Below, in pieces: positions 25,818 through 32,968 of a DNA stretch of 64,000 bases. Source of the stretch: an uncultured Selenomonadaceae bacterium (GTDB lineage: Bacteria; Bacillota; Negativicutes; Selenomonadales; Selenomonadaceae); the NCBI GenBank assembly GCA_937902665.1, contig CALELM010000075.1:1-64000 (forward strand), written 5' to 3'. Below the pieces are notes generated by a model. It was given only the letters and a program-made list of their open reading frames with translations. It was not told the origin of the DNA and did not search any database. The translations under genes and the position numbers were made by a program. Positions within the stretch are counted from its first letter, which is position 1. Each line of letters starts with the position of its first letter.

Positions 25818-27764
25818 TTATGTGCCGGGCAGGAAGCGGAAGCCGCTCTCTGTGCCGAATTGCCGGATGATGACTTTGGAGAGACGGTCGCCCAGCAGGA
25901 CAAAGAGGATGCAGACGATAGCAATCTTGACGAGCAGCCCGATTTGCAGGACGTGTTTTGTCCGCTGGATGGAGGCAGATGCGTCTACGACTTTCCCCCA
26001 GTAGGCTTCTGCGGCAGATCCTGAACCATTCCATCGGATGCAGGCCATGCGCCAGTTCTTGTAGGTATCGTATAAGCCCAGGAGATGCTGCCGTGCAACG
26101 GCCGTCTGCACGTTTGGCGGCCAAGCGTGATCCGGATCAGGAAATTTGTCTTCCCACGTGCCGGAGTAAGTGAGAGAACGGTCTCCGTAACTTATCCAAG
26201 CGCTAGATTCCCGCTCCCAAGGCATCTTATCTGCCCACTCAGAAAAGCCGGCATCGGCAGCCCAGCCATTTTCTCCTCCCCAGTATTTATAGCTCAGCTG
26301 ATATGCGCCATAGCCGTATCCATCCATGGAGGGCGTATGGAAGGGATCGGACTGTCCGCCTGTTTCTACTTTGCGGATGGCTTCCAGAACGGAATCCACA
26401 TCCTCGCGCCCGCCGAACGAACCGTTTTCTTTTTGCACGGCTTCGCTGACAATGACTTCTTTCATATGGATGACATCCCCCACGACCATATCGGTGGTGA
26501 CGGCTTGGAGCATGGAGGCAAAGAAGCAGAAGAAAAAGAGCTTGATCGATGCGGCGAAGATGCCGTTCATGCTGTTTTCTGCAAAGCGTCTTGTCCATTT
26601 CACGCCCGCAAAGAAGAACGTCGATATGCTGAACAGGCTGACGATGTAGAATTCAAGATAGGCAAGGGCAATCTCCATAGCATAGAGGACGAATGAGCCG
26701 AAAATGATGATGATGAAGAACCCTGCAACGAGGAAAGTGACGATTTTCTCGAACCAATCGAGGAGGCTTGCATCCGTTTCATTGAGAACGGTGAAGATAG
26801 GCGCGATGATTTTTGCGCCGCGCGTGACAAGATTGGTCGGATCGACGAGATTTTGCTTGCCCTGTGCAAGGTCAATGCCGCTGGCCGCAGAGCCGACACC
26901 GATGAAGAAGTCACGCGCCGAATTGATGATGAACCCTCCCCACTCCGTGATGAGAAAGAAGAGCATGAGGTAGAGCAGCATTTTAAGTGCGAGAAGCTTG
27001 AAGATGCTGAAACTCGGCTCCTGCCCCTTGTCCCGATCAACCGCAAGCATGATGTAGGTCATGGTCAGATCGATGGTCATGAGGATGGTGATGATGTACC
27101 AGATAATCCCCTTTAAGAGGTCTACTCCCTTCGTGCACGCTTCCGCGATGGTATCAATCGCTTTTTGAATCGGCTCAAGGAACTTAAAGGACGAATCCCA
27201 GACCATATCTTTATGTGCAGCACCGCCTCCCGCTCCATTCACGGAAGCATTTGCAGGAAGCCATGGCGCATACGGCGCATAAAGTGCTGGATCCATTCCT
27301 GTCCCTTTTCCTCCCGGCGGAGATCGCACTTCAAAATGAAGGTGCGGTCCTGTTGAGTTCGGTATTTCATCCCCACCAACATAGCCGATAAGGGTTCCGC
27401 GTTCCACTTTTTCACCGATACGATATTTATACGGAAGATTATAGCCCAGATCAATATATACGGTGTAAAAACCCCCGTTATTATGGCTTAAAATGACGAT
27501 GCCGCCATCATCCGTGGATAAAACAGAATCTACATATCCTGACGCGACGGCGTAAACCGGTTCCCCGGCATCTGCTTCGCAATCGAAGCCATGATGGAAA
27601 TCATGTCCATTCAGTTTTCGAGGGCCATAGGGGCTTGTGATTACGATTTCACGATTCAGCGGCGATCCCATAGGCATAAGACGAACCCCGCTATTGGCCG
27701 CGTGCGTCACGGAAAGCGGCAGCAAGCAGCAGAGCAAGACGATAAGCCAGATGATTTTTCTCAT
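25818..27764 (-). CDS. Fusion of M23 peptidase, VirB6/TrbL-like membrane domain and lysozyme-like domain
   Basis: 648 residues. After a signal peptide comes an M23 (LytM) metallopeptidase at about 40-165, with zinc motifs HHGFDCEAD and GPHLHFEV. A polytopic membrane region at about 215-425 (for example FLVAGFFIIIIFGSFVLYAM) resembles VirB6/TrbL channel proteins. A second extracytoplasmic domain at about 455-600 starts LEAIRKVETGGQSDPFHTPS and GYGAYQLSYKYW, a transglycosylase-like motif with a probable catalytic Glu. A last membrane helix ends the protein. It plausibly couples wall opening to assembly of the transfer channel. AAAGGTCGTCTTGC precedes the ATG, and a shared promoter motif lies upstream. 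Confidence 0.8.
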   Translation of the reverse strand: MRKIIWLIVLLCCLLPLSVTHAANSGVRLMPMGSPLNREIVITSPYGPRKLNGHDFHHGFDCEADAGEPVYAVASGYVDSVLSTDDGGIVILSHNNGGFYTVYIDLGYNLPYKYRIGEKVERGTLIGYVGGDEIPNSTGPHLHFEVRSPPGGKGTGMDPALYAPYAPWLPANASVNGAGGGAAHKDMVWDSSFKFLEPIQKAIDTIAEACTKGVDLLKGIIWYIITILMTIDLTMTYIMLAVDRDKGQEPSFSIFKLLALKMLLYLMLFFLITEWGGFIINSARDFFIGVGSAASGIDLAQGKQNLVDPTNLVTRGAKIIAPIFTVLNETDASLLDWFEKIVTFLVAGFFIIIIFGSFVLYAMEIALAYLEFYIVSLFSISTFFFAGVKWTRRFAENSMNGIFAASIKLFFFCFFASMLQAVTTDMVVGDVIHMKEVIVSEAVQKENGSFGGREDVDSVLEAIRKVETGGQSDPFHTPSMDGYGYGAYQLSYKYWGGENGWAADAGFSEWADKMPWERESSAWISYGDRSLTYSGTWEDKFPDPDHAWPPNVQTAVARQHLLGLYDTYKNWRMACIRWNGSGSAAEAYWGKVVDASASIQRTKHVLQIGLLVKIAIVCILFVLLGDRLSKVIIRQFGTESGFRFLPGT

Positions 27765-27797
27765 GCAAGACGACCTTTCCCTAAAATTTCATCTTTA

Positions 27798-27833
27798 AGC
27801 ATAGCAGAAAAATTCCGTTCAAAAACCAATCTT
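27798..27833 (-). promoter_or_regulatory. Element-wide promoter motif, best example
   Basis: The minus strand reads AAAGATTGGTTTTTGAACGG, a short spacer, then TGCTATGCT. The -10 is a good extended -10. The DNA at the -35 distance is GTTTTT, unlike TTGACA. Near-identical copies stand before most transfer operons. Confidence 0.75.
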
Positions 27834-27862
27834 TCTTCATGACGCAAATTTCCTCCTTCCTT

Positions 27863-27894
27863 TTGCAACTAAATATAGTTATTTATGCTATACT
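27863..27894 (+). promoter_or_regulatory. Promoter and operator of the orphan HicB-like gene
   Basis: An extended -10 TGCTATACT (TATACT at 27889-27894) is preceded by TGCAACTAAATATAGTTA (27864-27881), an imperfect version of the palindrome found at 29256-29275 and 40432-40451. The palindrome occupies the -35 region, so binding should repress. Confidence 0.65.
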
Positions 27895-27916
27895 TCTAGG
27901 AAAGGGGTGTTGAGAT

Positions 27917-28279
27917 ATGGGGACAACCATGTTTTATAATGGCTATGACGGATCGGTGGAGCTGGATGAGAGACACGGCTTGCTCGTCGGGCGCGTTCTT
28001 GGCATCCAAGAAAAAATTACCTACGAAGCACGTGATGCGGAAGGGCTCGTCCATGCGTTCCACAATGCCGTCGATGAATATCTTCATTTTTGCGAGAGGA
28101 ACGAAATCCAGCCGGAAGAATCTTTCCGAGGGACGTTCAACGTCCGCCTCCCGCGCGAACTACATCGACGGCTTGCGCTGCAAGCAATGGAAGAACATAC
28201 GAACCTCAATCGCCTTGTGACAAAGATTCTGGCATCGTATGAGCCGATTCAGGAAGGAGGCTATAAAAACATACTATAA
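27917..28279 (+). CDS. Orphan HicB-family protein, likely ribbon-helix-helix repressor
   Basis: 120 residues. An N-terminal HicB-like half (FYNGYDGSVELDERHGLLVG, then RVLGIQEKITYEARDAEGLV, then HAFHNAVDEYLHFCE) is joined to an Arc-like ribbon-helix-helix (GTFNVRLPRELHRRLALQAM). No HicA gene accompanies it, so it may act as a transcription factor rather than an antitoxin. Its own promoter carries a palindrome shared with two other promoters of the element, which makes it the best candidate for the cognate regulator. The ribosome site is AAAGGGGTGTTGAGAT. Confidence 0.78.
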   Translation: MGTTMFYNGYDGSVELDERHGLLVGRVLGIQEKITYEARDAEGLVHAFHNAVDEYLHFCERNEIQPEESFRGTFNVRLPRELHRRLALQAMEEHTNLNRLVTKILASYEPIQEGGYKNIL

Positions 28280-28283
28280 CATA

Positions 28284-28330
28284 AAAATCCCACGACGCAG
28301 ATAGTCATACTATCAATATCGTGGGATTTT
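28284..28330. terminator. Terminator after the orphan HicB-like gene
   Basis: Perfect 12-bp arms AAAATCCCACGA and TCGTGGGATTTT, with T residues following. It isolates the next locus (the type I toxin) from read-through. Confidence 0.88.
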
Positions 28331-28346
28331 CTTATGCACATATTTG

Positions 28347-28355
28347 TGCTATACT
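28347..28355 (+). promoter_or_regulatory. Promoter of the Fst-like toxin mRNA
   Basis: An extended -10, TGC-TATACT (TATACT at 28350-28355), with only a weak -35. It would start a transcript of about 230 nt ending at the terminator 28551-28588. Confidence 0.65.
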
Positions 28356-28410
28356 TTTTCTGCCACAGCCCTTACCAAGCTAATACGGCAAGGAAGGGAG
28401 GGCAACCGGC

Positions 28411-28500
28411 ATGACGTTCATTGATTTTCTGCTCTCGCTGCTCATCAGCATCCTAGGAAGCATCCTCGGTACGCTGTTGTTGCAGTTGCTGGGGCGGTAG
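28411..28500 (+). CDS. Fst-like type I toxin peptide
   Basis: 29 residues: MTFIDFLLSLLISILGSILG at the start, then leucine-rich, ending LLGR. It is a single predicted membrane helix. A strong ribosome site (GGAAGGGAGGG) lies before the ATG. The arrangement reproduces the par/fst locus of pAD1: a short hydrophobic ORF, a bidirectional terminator, a convergent antisense promoter, and a direct repeat of the start region (28410-28431 and 28603-28622) that lets the antisense RNA pair with the toxin start. No known Fst sequence is matched closely, so this would be a divergent member. It would stabilise the element by killing cells that lose it. Confidence 0.72.
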   Translation: MTFIDFLLSLLISILGSILGTLLLQLLGR

Positions 28501-28550
28501 GAGCAGCCGCCATTGTGGCAACCAGCTAGGTGCGGTCTAACCAGCCGCAC

Positions 28551-28588
28551 AAAAACGCTCCCGCGGTAACCAGCCGCAGGAGCGTTTT
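28551..28588. terminator. Shared bidirectional terminator of toxin mRNA and antisense RNA
   Basis: AAAACGCTCC and GGAGCGTTTT arms enclose a CG-rich loop with AACCAGC repeats. A and T runs on both sides let it end both convergent transcripts, as in fst loci. Confidence 0.85.
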
Positions 28589-28621
28589 CATTTGGTCAAC
28601 ACATGACCTTCATTGATTCTG
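28551..28621 (-). ncRNA. Candidate antisense RNA (RNA II) of the Fst-like locus
   Basis: On the minus strand TTGAAA (28655-28650), 17 bp, and TATACT (28632-28627, with TGC in front) make a strong promoter. Transcription from about 28621 would run through the complement of ATGACCTTCATTGATTCTG, nearly identical to the toxin start region (ATGACGTTCATTGATTTTCTG), and end at the shared terminator. The predicted RNA is about 70 nt. Confidence 0.68.
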
Positions 28622-28685
28622 CATTCAGTATAGCACGTCATCGAAAGAATTTCAAGAGAATCAGGGAATCTTGTACTTTCCGTTT

Positions 28686-29183
28686 TCAATTTCCATTTGT
28701 GATACGCATAAAATCTTGGTAAGCTTTTTCTGATGCTGAGTTTTTATATGCATCAAGTGTTTTTTCTTTTGCTTTATCCATGTCACTTTCATCTTTTATA
28801 CGCGTAAATTCAGAAATCATCTGCGTTCCAAGCATTGTGCTGATAACATCTTTATCTTTATCATAACTAATATTGTTATTACCTACCCCATTCGACTGAA
28901 CCTGTAACACTGTTCCATCTTTATCATTTGCTTTCCCAATCAATTCTTTCGGTTTGTCTTCAATAACTCTGGCTTCATCTCCATTCCCAGTTCCATGCAA
29001 ATGAGAAAGCTTAACTAAGAAAGTATTATTATCTTTTTGCTCAATTGTAATCAATGCAGCAGAACCAGTTTCGTGACTATTCGGACCAACCCAAGTGCCA
29101 ACTATTTTATTTTGTCCGCATCCAGATACGAACAATGCCACCATAAGAATGGCTAAGATTCCTAAAATCCATCTTTTCTGCAT
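28686..29183 (-). CDS. Predicted lipoprotein of unknown function
   Basis: 165 residues beginning MQKRWILGILAILMVALFVS and then GCGQNK, a clear lipobox with Cys near residue 22. The mature part (KIVGTWVGPNSHETGSAALI) looks like a beta-rich lipocalin-type small domain. The ATG at 29183 is preceded by GAAAGGGATG; the longer frame to 29516 is a shadow of trbL. It has its own regulated promoter at 29232-29275. A VirB7/TrbH-type role is conceivable from position only. Confidence 0.72.
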   Translation of the reverse strand: MQKRWILGILAILMVALFVSGCGQNKIVGTWVGPNSHETGSAALITIEQKDNNTFLVKLSHLHGTGNGDEARVIEDKPKELIGKANDKDGTVLQVQSNGVGNNNISYDKDKDVISTMLGTQMISEFTRIKDESDMDKAKEKTLDAYKNSASEKAYQDFMRITNGN

Positions 29184-29231
29184 AGTTATCGCATCCCTTT
29201 CATAGAAATACATATGCTTATCACTGTCTAG

Positions 29232-29275
29232 AGTATAGCACAGCATTTTCCACAGTGCAACTGCATTTAGTTGCA
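29232..29275 (-). promoter_or_regulatory. Promoter with palindromic operator, lipoprotein gene
   Basis: On the minus strand TTGCAC (29260-29255), 17 bp and TATACT (29237-29232) form a near-consensus promoter. The palindrome TGCAACTAAATGCAGTTGCA (29275-29256) overlaps the -35 box. This fixes the geometry of the shared operator. Confidence 0.78.
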
Positions 29276-29287
29276 GCGTATATGCAC

Positions 29288-29334
29288 AAAGGAAGTCCAA
29301 TTCTGCGCATCCAACACAGAAAGGGACTTCCTTG
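29288..29334. terminator. Hairpin terminator after trbL
   Basis: AAGGAAGTCC and GGACTTCCTT arms around a 25-base loop, about 45 bp after the trbL stop on the minus strand. Confidence 0.7.
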
Positions 29335-29379
29335 CATTTTATCGGTAAGCTTGCTGAGAGACGGTATGCTGTCGTTTGC

Positions 29380-30990
29380 CTAAGATTTCGTACTTGGCGC
29401 CTTCCCAAAAAGCTTATTCGCCATTTCAATGCCGCTTTTTGCTGCGTTGATGGGAAGTGCCGCACGTGCCCCCATGCCTGCGCCACGTGCCATACCGCCT
29501 GCCGCCGTCTTGGCAAGCCCGCCTGCTACGCCCATAGCCACACCGCCAATACCGCCTAAGGCAGCTCCTGCGAGCGTCCCTGCCATGCCTCCGCTTGCGC
29601 CAAGGCCTGCACCGAATACCGTCCCCATCTTGCCGCCTGCGGCAGCTGCTGAGGCACCTTCCTTCACAAGGGTTGCTCCCCCGGATGCAATGGCCGCACC
29701 TGCCGTTACGCCCATGTTCGTGACATTCTTCGCTGTCTGCGTCATGGTCGCACCATTCAAAGACGGACTGCCCGAAAGAAGCCCTGAGACAAGTTCCGGG
29801 ATTTTCTTGATGAGAAGAAAAAGCAAGAGAGAAACGACGACCATTTGAAGAAATAGACTGATGTTCGTTAATATCTCTGCTTTATGTTCTCCCGTTGCGA
29901 TATCTTTGAATGTTGTTACATAATCTTGCAAAATTTTTGATGACATCGCCGTAAGAAAGGATATTACACAGACCTTAACCGCAAGGTTGAACATAGCACC
30001 CAGCGCGCGTTCAAAAAGAAACTTTGTCTGAGGCAGTGCCACAAAAGGAATGAGCGGTATCGTGATCATTGCCATCGTAAAAAACTCAATCTTGGCCATG
30101 AGCATTTCAAGCCCTGCAAGGACAAGCAGGATGAGCATAATCAAAAGGCAGATGATGCAAACAAGTCCAGAAATAGGCGACGTTAGGCTAAAGGCATCCA
30201 CGCAGGCATTATATCCATTCTGAAACATAGTTACAGCCGCAATAATCAGAGAGCCTTGCGGCACATTCGTCTGCCCTGCCGCCTTATACCCGATTGCCTC
30301 AAACCCATTGGCAAGGCTTTCCATAATGCCGATACCATGCCCATACCAGTTGATGATGAGAAAAAGATACAGCCCTGTTTCCAGCAGCGTCTGCACGAGG
30401 AATTTCATCTTGTCACCGCTGATGAGATCCATCGAGAGCTTGATCGAAGCCGAGATGGCCGTCAGGACAAGAAGCAGTTTCGCTGCGACAGGCATGATTG
30501 CCGTCGCTCCCGATTTGGTATAAGCGATATACTGGCTTGTGAACGGCTGCAGGAAATCATACCAGTTGTCTTTTACTTTTCCGTTTTCCCCCTGCTCAAT
30601 CTTAATCTGATAGTCAAACGGAGCTTGTGTGTCAAAGCCGCTTCCCCCAAGATAGCCGCTATATACCCCTGCAAGGAGGCTGCCGAAGTTGAGCGCAAGG
30701 CCGATGCCGAGGATGATGTTCCATGTCGTTTTGTTTGCCGACTCTACGTTAAAGGCAATCATGCAGCCTGCAAGGGCAACCATGATCGTGGAAATAATCG
30801 TCGCGGCTGCCCGCATCGAGGTAAAAGCTTTGGAAAGATTGTCCTGAAAGGCGCTTCCGTTGCCGCCAAGGCCGATATCCGTACTAAGCTCGGGCGCAGC
30901 CAAAGCATCTGGCGGCAGGAGGAAGAGGCTGATTCCCAGTACGGATAGCCCGAGCATCCAAGGGAACGCTTTTCGTATTCGTTTTCTCAT
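29380..30990 (-). CDS. trbL: TrbL/VirB6-family conjugal transfer membrane protein
   Basis: 536 residues. A signal-like first helix is followed by six or more membrane segments up to about residue 400 (IISTIMVALAGCMIAF, LVCIICLLIMLILLVLAGLE, MVVVSLLLFLLIKKI). The motif IPELVSGLLSGSPSL is typical of TrbL. The C-terminal 130 residues are Gly/Ala-rich low complexity. TrbL forms part of the inner-membrane channel. It is 9 bp downstream of the TrbJ-like gene, the usual trbJ-trbL order. Confidence 0.88.
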   Translation of the reverse strand: MRKRIRKAFPWMLGLSVLGISLFLLPPDALAAPELSTDIGLGGNGSAFQDNLSKAFTSMRAAATIISTIMVALAGCMIAFNVESANKTTWNIILGIGLALNFGSLLAGVYSGYLGGSGFDTQAPFDYQIKIEQGENGKVKDNWYDFLQPFTSQYIAYTKSGATAIMPVAAKLLLVLTAISASIKLSMDLISGDKMKFLVQTLLETGLYLFLIINWYGHGIGIMESLANGFEAIGYKAAGQTNVPQGSLIIAAVTMFQNGYNACVDAFSLTSPISGLVCIICLLIMLILLVLAGLEMLMAKIEFFTMAMITIPLIPFVALPQTKFLFERALGAMFNLAVKVCVISFLTAMSSKILQDYVTTFKDIATGEHKAEILTNISLFLQMVVVSLLLFLLIKKIPELVSGLLSGSPSLNGATMTQTAKNVTNMGVTAGAAIASGGATLVKEGASAAAAGGKMGTVFGAGLGASGGMAGTLAGAALGGIGGVAMGVAGGLAKTAAGGMARGAGMGARAALPINAAKSGIEMANKLFGKAPSTKS

Positions 30991-30999
30991 ACGCCCTCC

Positions 31000-31812
31000 T
31001 TATTTCATTCCATTGGTCAGCCGCATGAAGTCCGCATATGCAGCATCCCCAGCACGCTTGCTGTTTTTCGCAGTCTCGCGCATATTGGCTTCCACCGTTG
31101 CCCGGCGGATGTTTTCCGCCTGATAGTGCGCGGCCTCTGCGGCAACGGCGTTGCTGTACACGTTCGTCAAATGGAGCAGGGCAAGGACGGTATTTGCATT
31201 GATGGCGTTGCCGTTCTGGAGGACTTGGAGCGTGCCTTCCGCATGGTTGGAGGCATCCAAAGCTTCCTGTGTGGACTTTGCCAGTTCTTCGCCCGACTGC
31301 TGCGCGTTTTGTGCGCTCTTTGCCGCATCAAGGTAAGTGGAGGAGAGGGTCTCCTCCCGTTTCTTTTCGTTCATGATGCCGGTGTAGACGGTCATGTTTC
31401 CGTTGAGGACAGACTGTAGGTCGCCGATGCGCTCGTTCCATACGCCGTCCATGGTCGTTTGTTTGCCGTCCTTCCCCATTTTCTTGTAGACTTCGCTGAA
31501 GATCCCCTCGCGCATCTGGTGCTCGTCCCAAATTTGCTGCTGCTGCTTGGTATGTGTCTGCATATAGCCGAGCATTTGCGCCGCATCGATCTTTTTCGAG
31601 TTCAGGATCATAAGGGCAAGTTCTTTTTCTTCCTGCGTCAGGATGTTGGCCGTCTGGATGGCCGTTTTGATGGCTTCCTCAATGTTCTTTTGGTCAATGA
31701 CGGCTACAGCGGCTTCCGTATGGCGCGCATTGGGAAGCATCGCGAAAAAGGATGCCGAGACGCCAAAGAGAAGGCCTATGGCCACTGCTTTTTTTGTCCG
31801 TGATTTCATCAT
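31000..31812 (-). CDS. trbJ: TrbJ/VirB5-like conjugal transfer protein (second copy)
   Basis: 270 residues: a signal peptide (KKAVAIGLLFGVSASFFAML), then a long helical protein rich in Gln, Ala and Asn, ending YADFMRLTNGMK. This fits TrbJ/VirB5, a periplasmic or pilus-tip component. Two tandem ATG codons at 31812 follow GGAGTGGAGCCTT. It is directly before trbL and behind a shared promoter motif. The sequence MRxTNG near the end also occurs in the lipoprotein gene (FMRITNGN), perhaps a common processing or binding tail. Confidence 0.78.
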   Translation of the reverse strand: MMKSRTKKAVAIGLLFGVSASFFAMLPNARHTEAAVAVIDQKNIEEAIKTAIQTANILTQEEKELALMILNSKKIDAAQMLGYMQTHTKQQQQIWDEHQMREGIFSEVYKKMGKDGKQTTMDGVWNERIGDLQSVLNGNMTVYTGIMNEKKREETLSSTYLDAAKSAQNAQQSGEELAKSTQEALDASNHAEGTLQVLQNGNAINANTVLALLHLTNVYSNAVAAEAAHYQAENIRRATVEANMRETAKNSKRAGDAAYADFMRLTNGMK

Positions 31813-31856
31813 AAGGCTCCACTCCTTCAAAATCTTGCGAAATTATGCCTCTTTCT

Positions 31857-31899
31857 ATCGTAGCAGAAATTTTCCGTTCAAAAACCAATGTTTCTTCAT
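31857..31899 (-). promoter_or_regulatory. Element-wide promoter motif, trbJ-trbL copy
   Basis: The minus strand reads ATGAAGAAACATTGGTTTTT, GAACGG, then TGCTACGAT. It overlaps the last codons of the gene at 31896-32288. Confidence 0.72.
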
Positions 31900-32288
31900 T
31901 TTGGCAATTCTTTTGAAAGCTGAATCATTTGACCTTGGTCGAGGATATGAAAGAACGGCTGCCGCAAAAAGACGAAAATGCGCTCGTCGTCCGTGCCCTG
32001 GTCGATATAGATGCGATTGTCTTCCATGTGCACCTTGTGTTTCGGATCATGCAGGAGCTTCAAGAGGTCTACGGTTGATTGCACGGAATATTTTTCAATC
32101 GTATCTTTGACGAGGATTTCATTCTTGGTCGCATAGTAAAGGTTGATGGAGAAGAAAAGCAATGCGCCGTTCATCAGGATGAGAAAAGCGGCGAGACGTC
32201 CGCGCCCCTTCTCCCGCAGCGTGCGCCACAGAAAAAGCAGCAGCAGGCCGAAAGCAAGCACAATAAGGAAAGAATAGAGTATGTTCAT
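31896..32288 (-). CDS. Small membrane protein of unknown function
   Basis: 130 residues with two N-terminal membrane helices (ILYSFLIVLAFGLLLLFLW and LAAFLILMNGALLFFSINL), then a soluble domain. AAAAAGGAGATGCC precedes the ATG at 32288; the longer frame to 32342 overlaps the transglycosylase gene. It follows that gene by 13 bp. No family is recognised. Confidence 0.65.
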   Translation of the reverse strand: MNILYSFLIVLAFGLLLLFLWRTLREKGRGRLAAFLILMNGALLFFSINLYYATKNEILVKDTIEKYSVQSTVDLLKLLHDPKHKVHMEDNRIYIDQGTDDERIFVFLRQPFFHILDQGQMIQLSKELPK

Positions 32289-32301
32289 GGCATCTCCTTT
32301 T

Positions 32302-32853
32302 TCATGCATCCTGTGCCCATGCGAGAAGCCGCAGGTAGGCATCGCTCACAGATCCAACGTAACGGATGGTTTCTGCATACGGAGGAACGCCTTTATATTC
32401 ACGCACGGCATTTCCTCCAGCGTTATACGCCGCGATGGCGTAGGTCGTGCCATATACGCCCCAGCTGTCGAAGGCATCTAGCTGCGTGCGCAGATAACTT
32501 GCACCGCCTAGCACGTTATCCAAGGGATCGTAGGGATTCACCCCGATGGCGGCCGCCGTGCCCGGCATAAGCTGCATCAGGCCAATCGCGCCGACAGGGC
32601 TTCCTGCCCCGATATAGAAGTGTGATTCACTCTCCATCACAGCCGTCAGGAGCAGCGGATCGACTTGGTATGCGCCCGATGCGTATAGAATCGCACTGGC
32701 AATCCAATCGCACTCCGCAGGATTGCCGTTATACTGACTGGCATCCGTATAAATGACGCTGTAAAGGTCAGCCGCTTCCGTTCGCAAAGGGAAAAACATC
32801 AGAAGCGTGAAGCATAGAATTGTCATAATTGTTTTCGTATGGAAATTATTCAT
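32302..32853 (-). CDS. Lytic transglycosylase, VirB1-like
   Basis: 183 residues with a signal peptide ending near TEAA. The SLT fold shows the catalytic Glu in MESESHFYIGAGSPVGAIGL, then MQLMPGTA, and AIAAYNAGGNAV. It cleaves peptidoglycan glycan strands to let the secretion apparatus pass the wall. The ATG at 32853 follows CGGGAGGGATTTG. It heads a small operon behind a shared promoter motif. Confidence 0.92.
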   Translation of the reverse strand: MNNFHTKTIMTILCFTLLMFFPLRTEAADLYSVIYTDASQYNGNPAECDWIASAILYASGAYQVDPLLLTAVMESESHFYIGAGSPVGAIGLMQLMPGTAAAIGVNPYDPLDNVLGGASYLRTQLDAFDSWGVYGTTYAIAAYNAGGNAVREYKGVPPYAETIRYVGSVSDAYLRLLAWAQDA

Positions 32854-32872
32854 CAAATCCCTCCCGTCATAA

Positions 32873-32914
32873 AGCATAGCAGAAAATTCTTCCCTAAAAA
32901 CCAATCTTTCTTTA
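32873..32914 (-). promoter_or_regulatory. Element-wide promoter motif, virB1-like operon copy
   Basis: The minus strand reads AAAGAAAGATTGGTTTTTAG, GGAAGAATTTTC, then TGCTATGCT. Confidence 0.72.
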
Positions 32915-32921
32915 TTCTTGG

Positions 32922-32968
32922 AAAAAACAAGGGTGGCAAAATGCAAAAGCACGTTGCCACCCTCCTTT
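32922..32968 (-). terminator. Terminator after the methylase-helicase gene
   Basis: GGGTGGCAA and TTGCCACCC arms directly after the stop codon, followed by TTGTTTTTT on the minus strand. Confidence 0.9.

Noticed and set aside
26600..27046. Other long reading frames overlapping the M23-TrbL fusion
   Set aside because: Serine-rich shadow translations of a well-supported gene; no ribosome sites or family features.
28686..29516. 276-residue reading frame as the full lipoprotein
   Set aside because: The first 111 codons are antisense-like sequence across a promoter and terminator. The lipobox signal peptide begins at the ATG at 29183 with a proper ribosome site.
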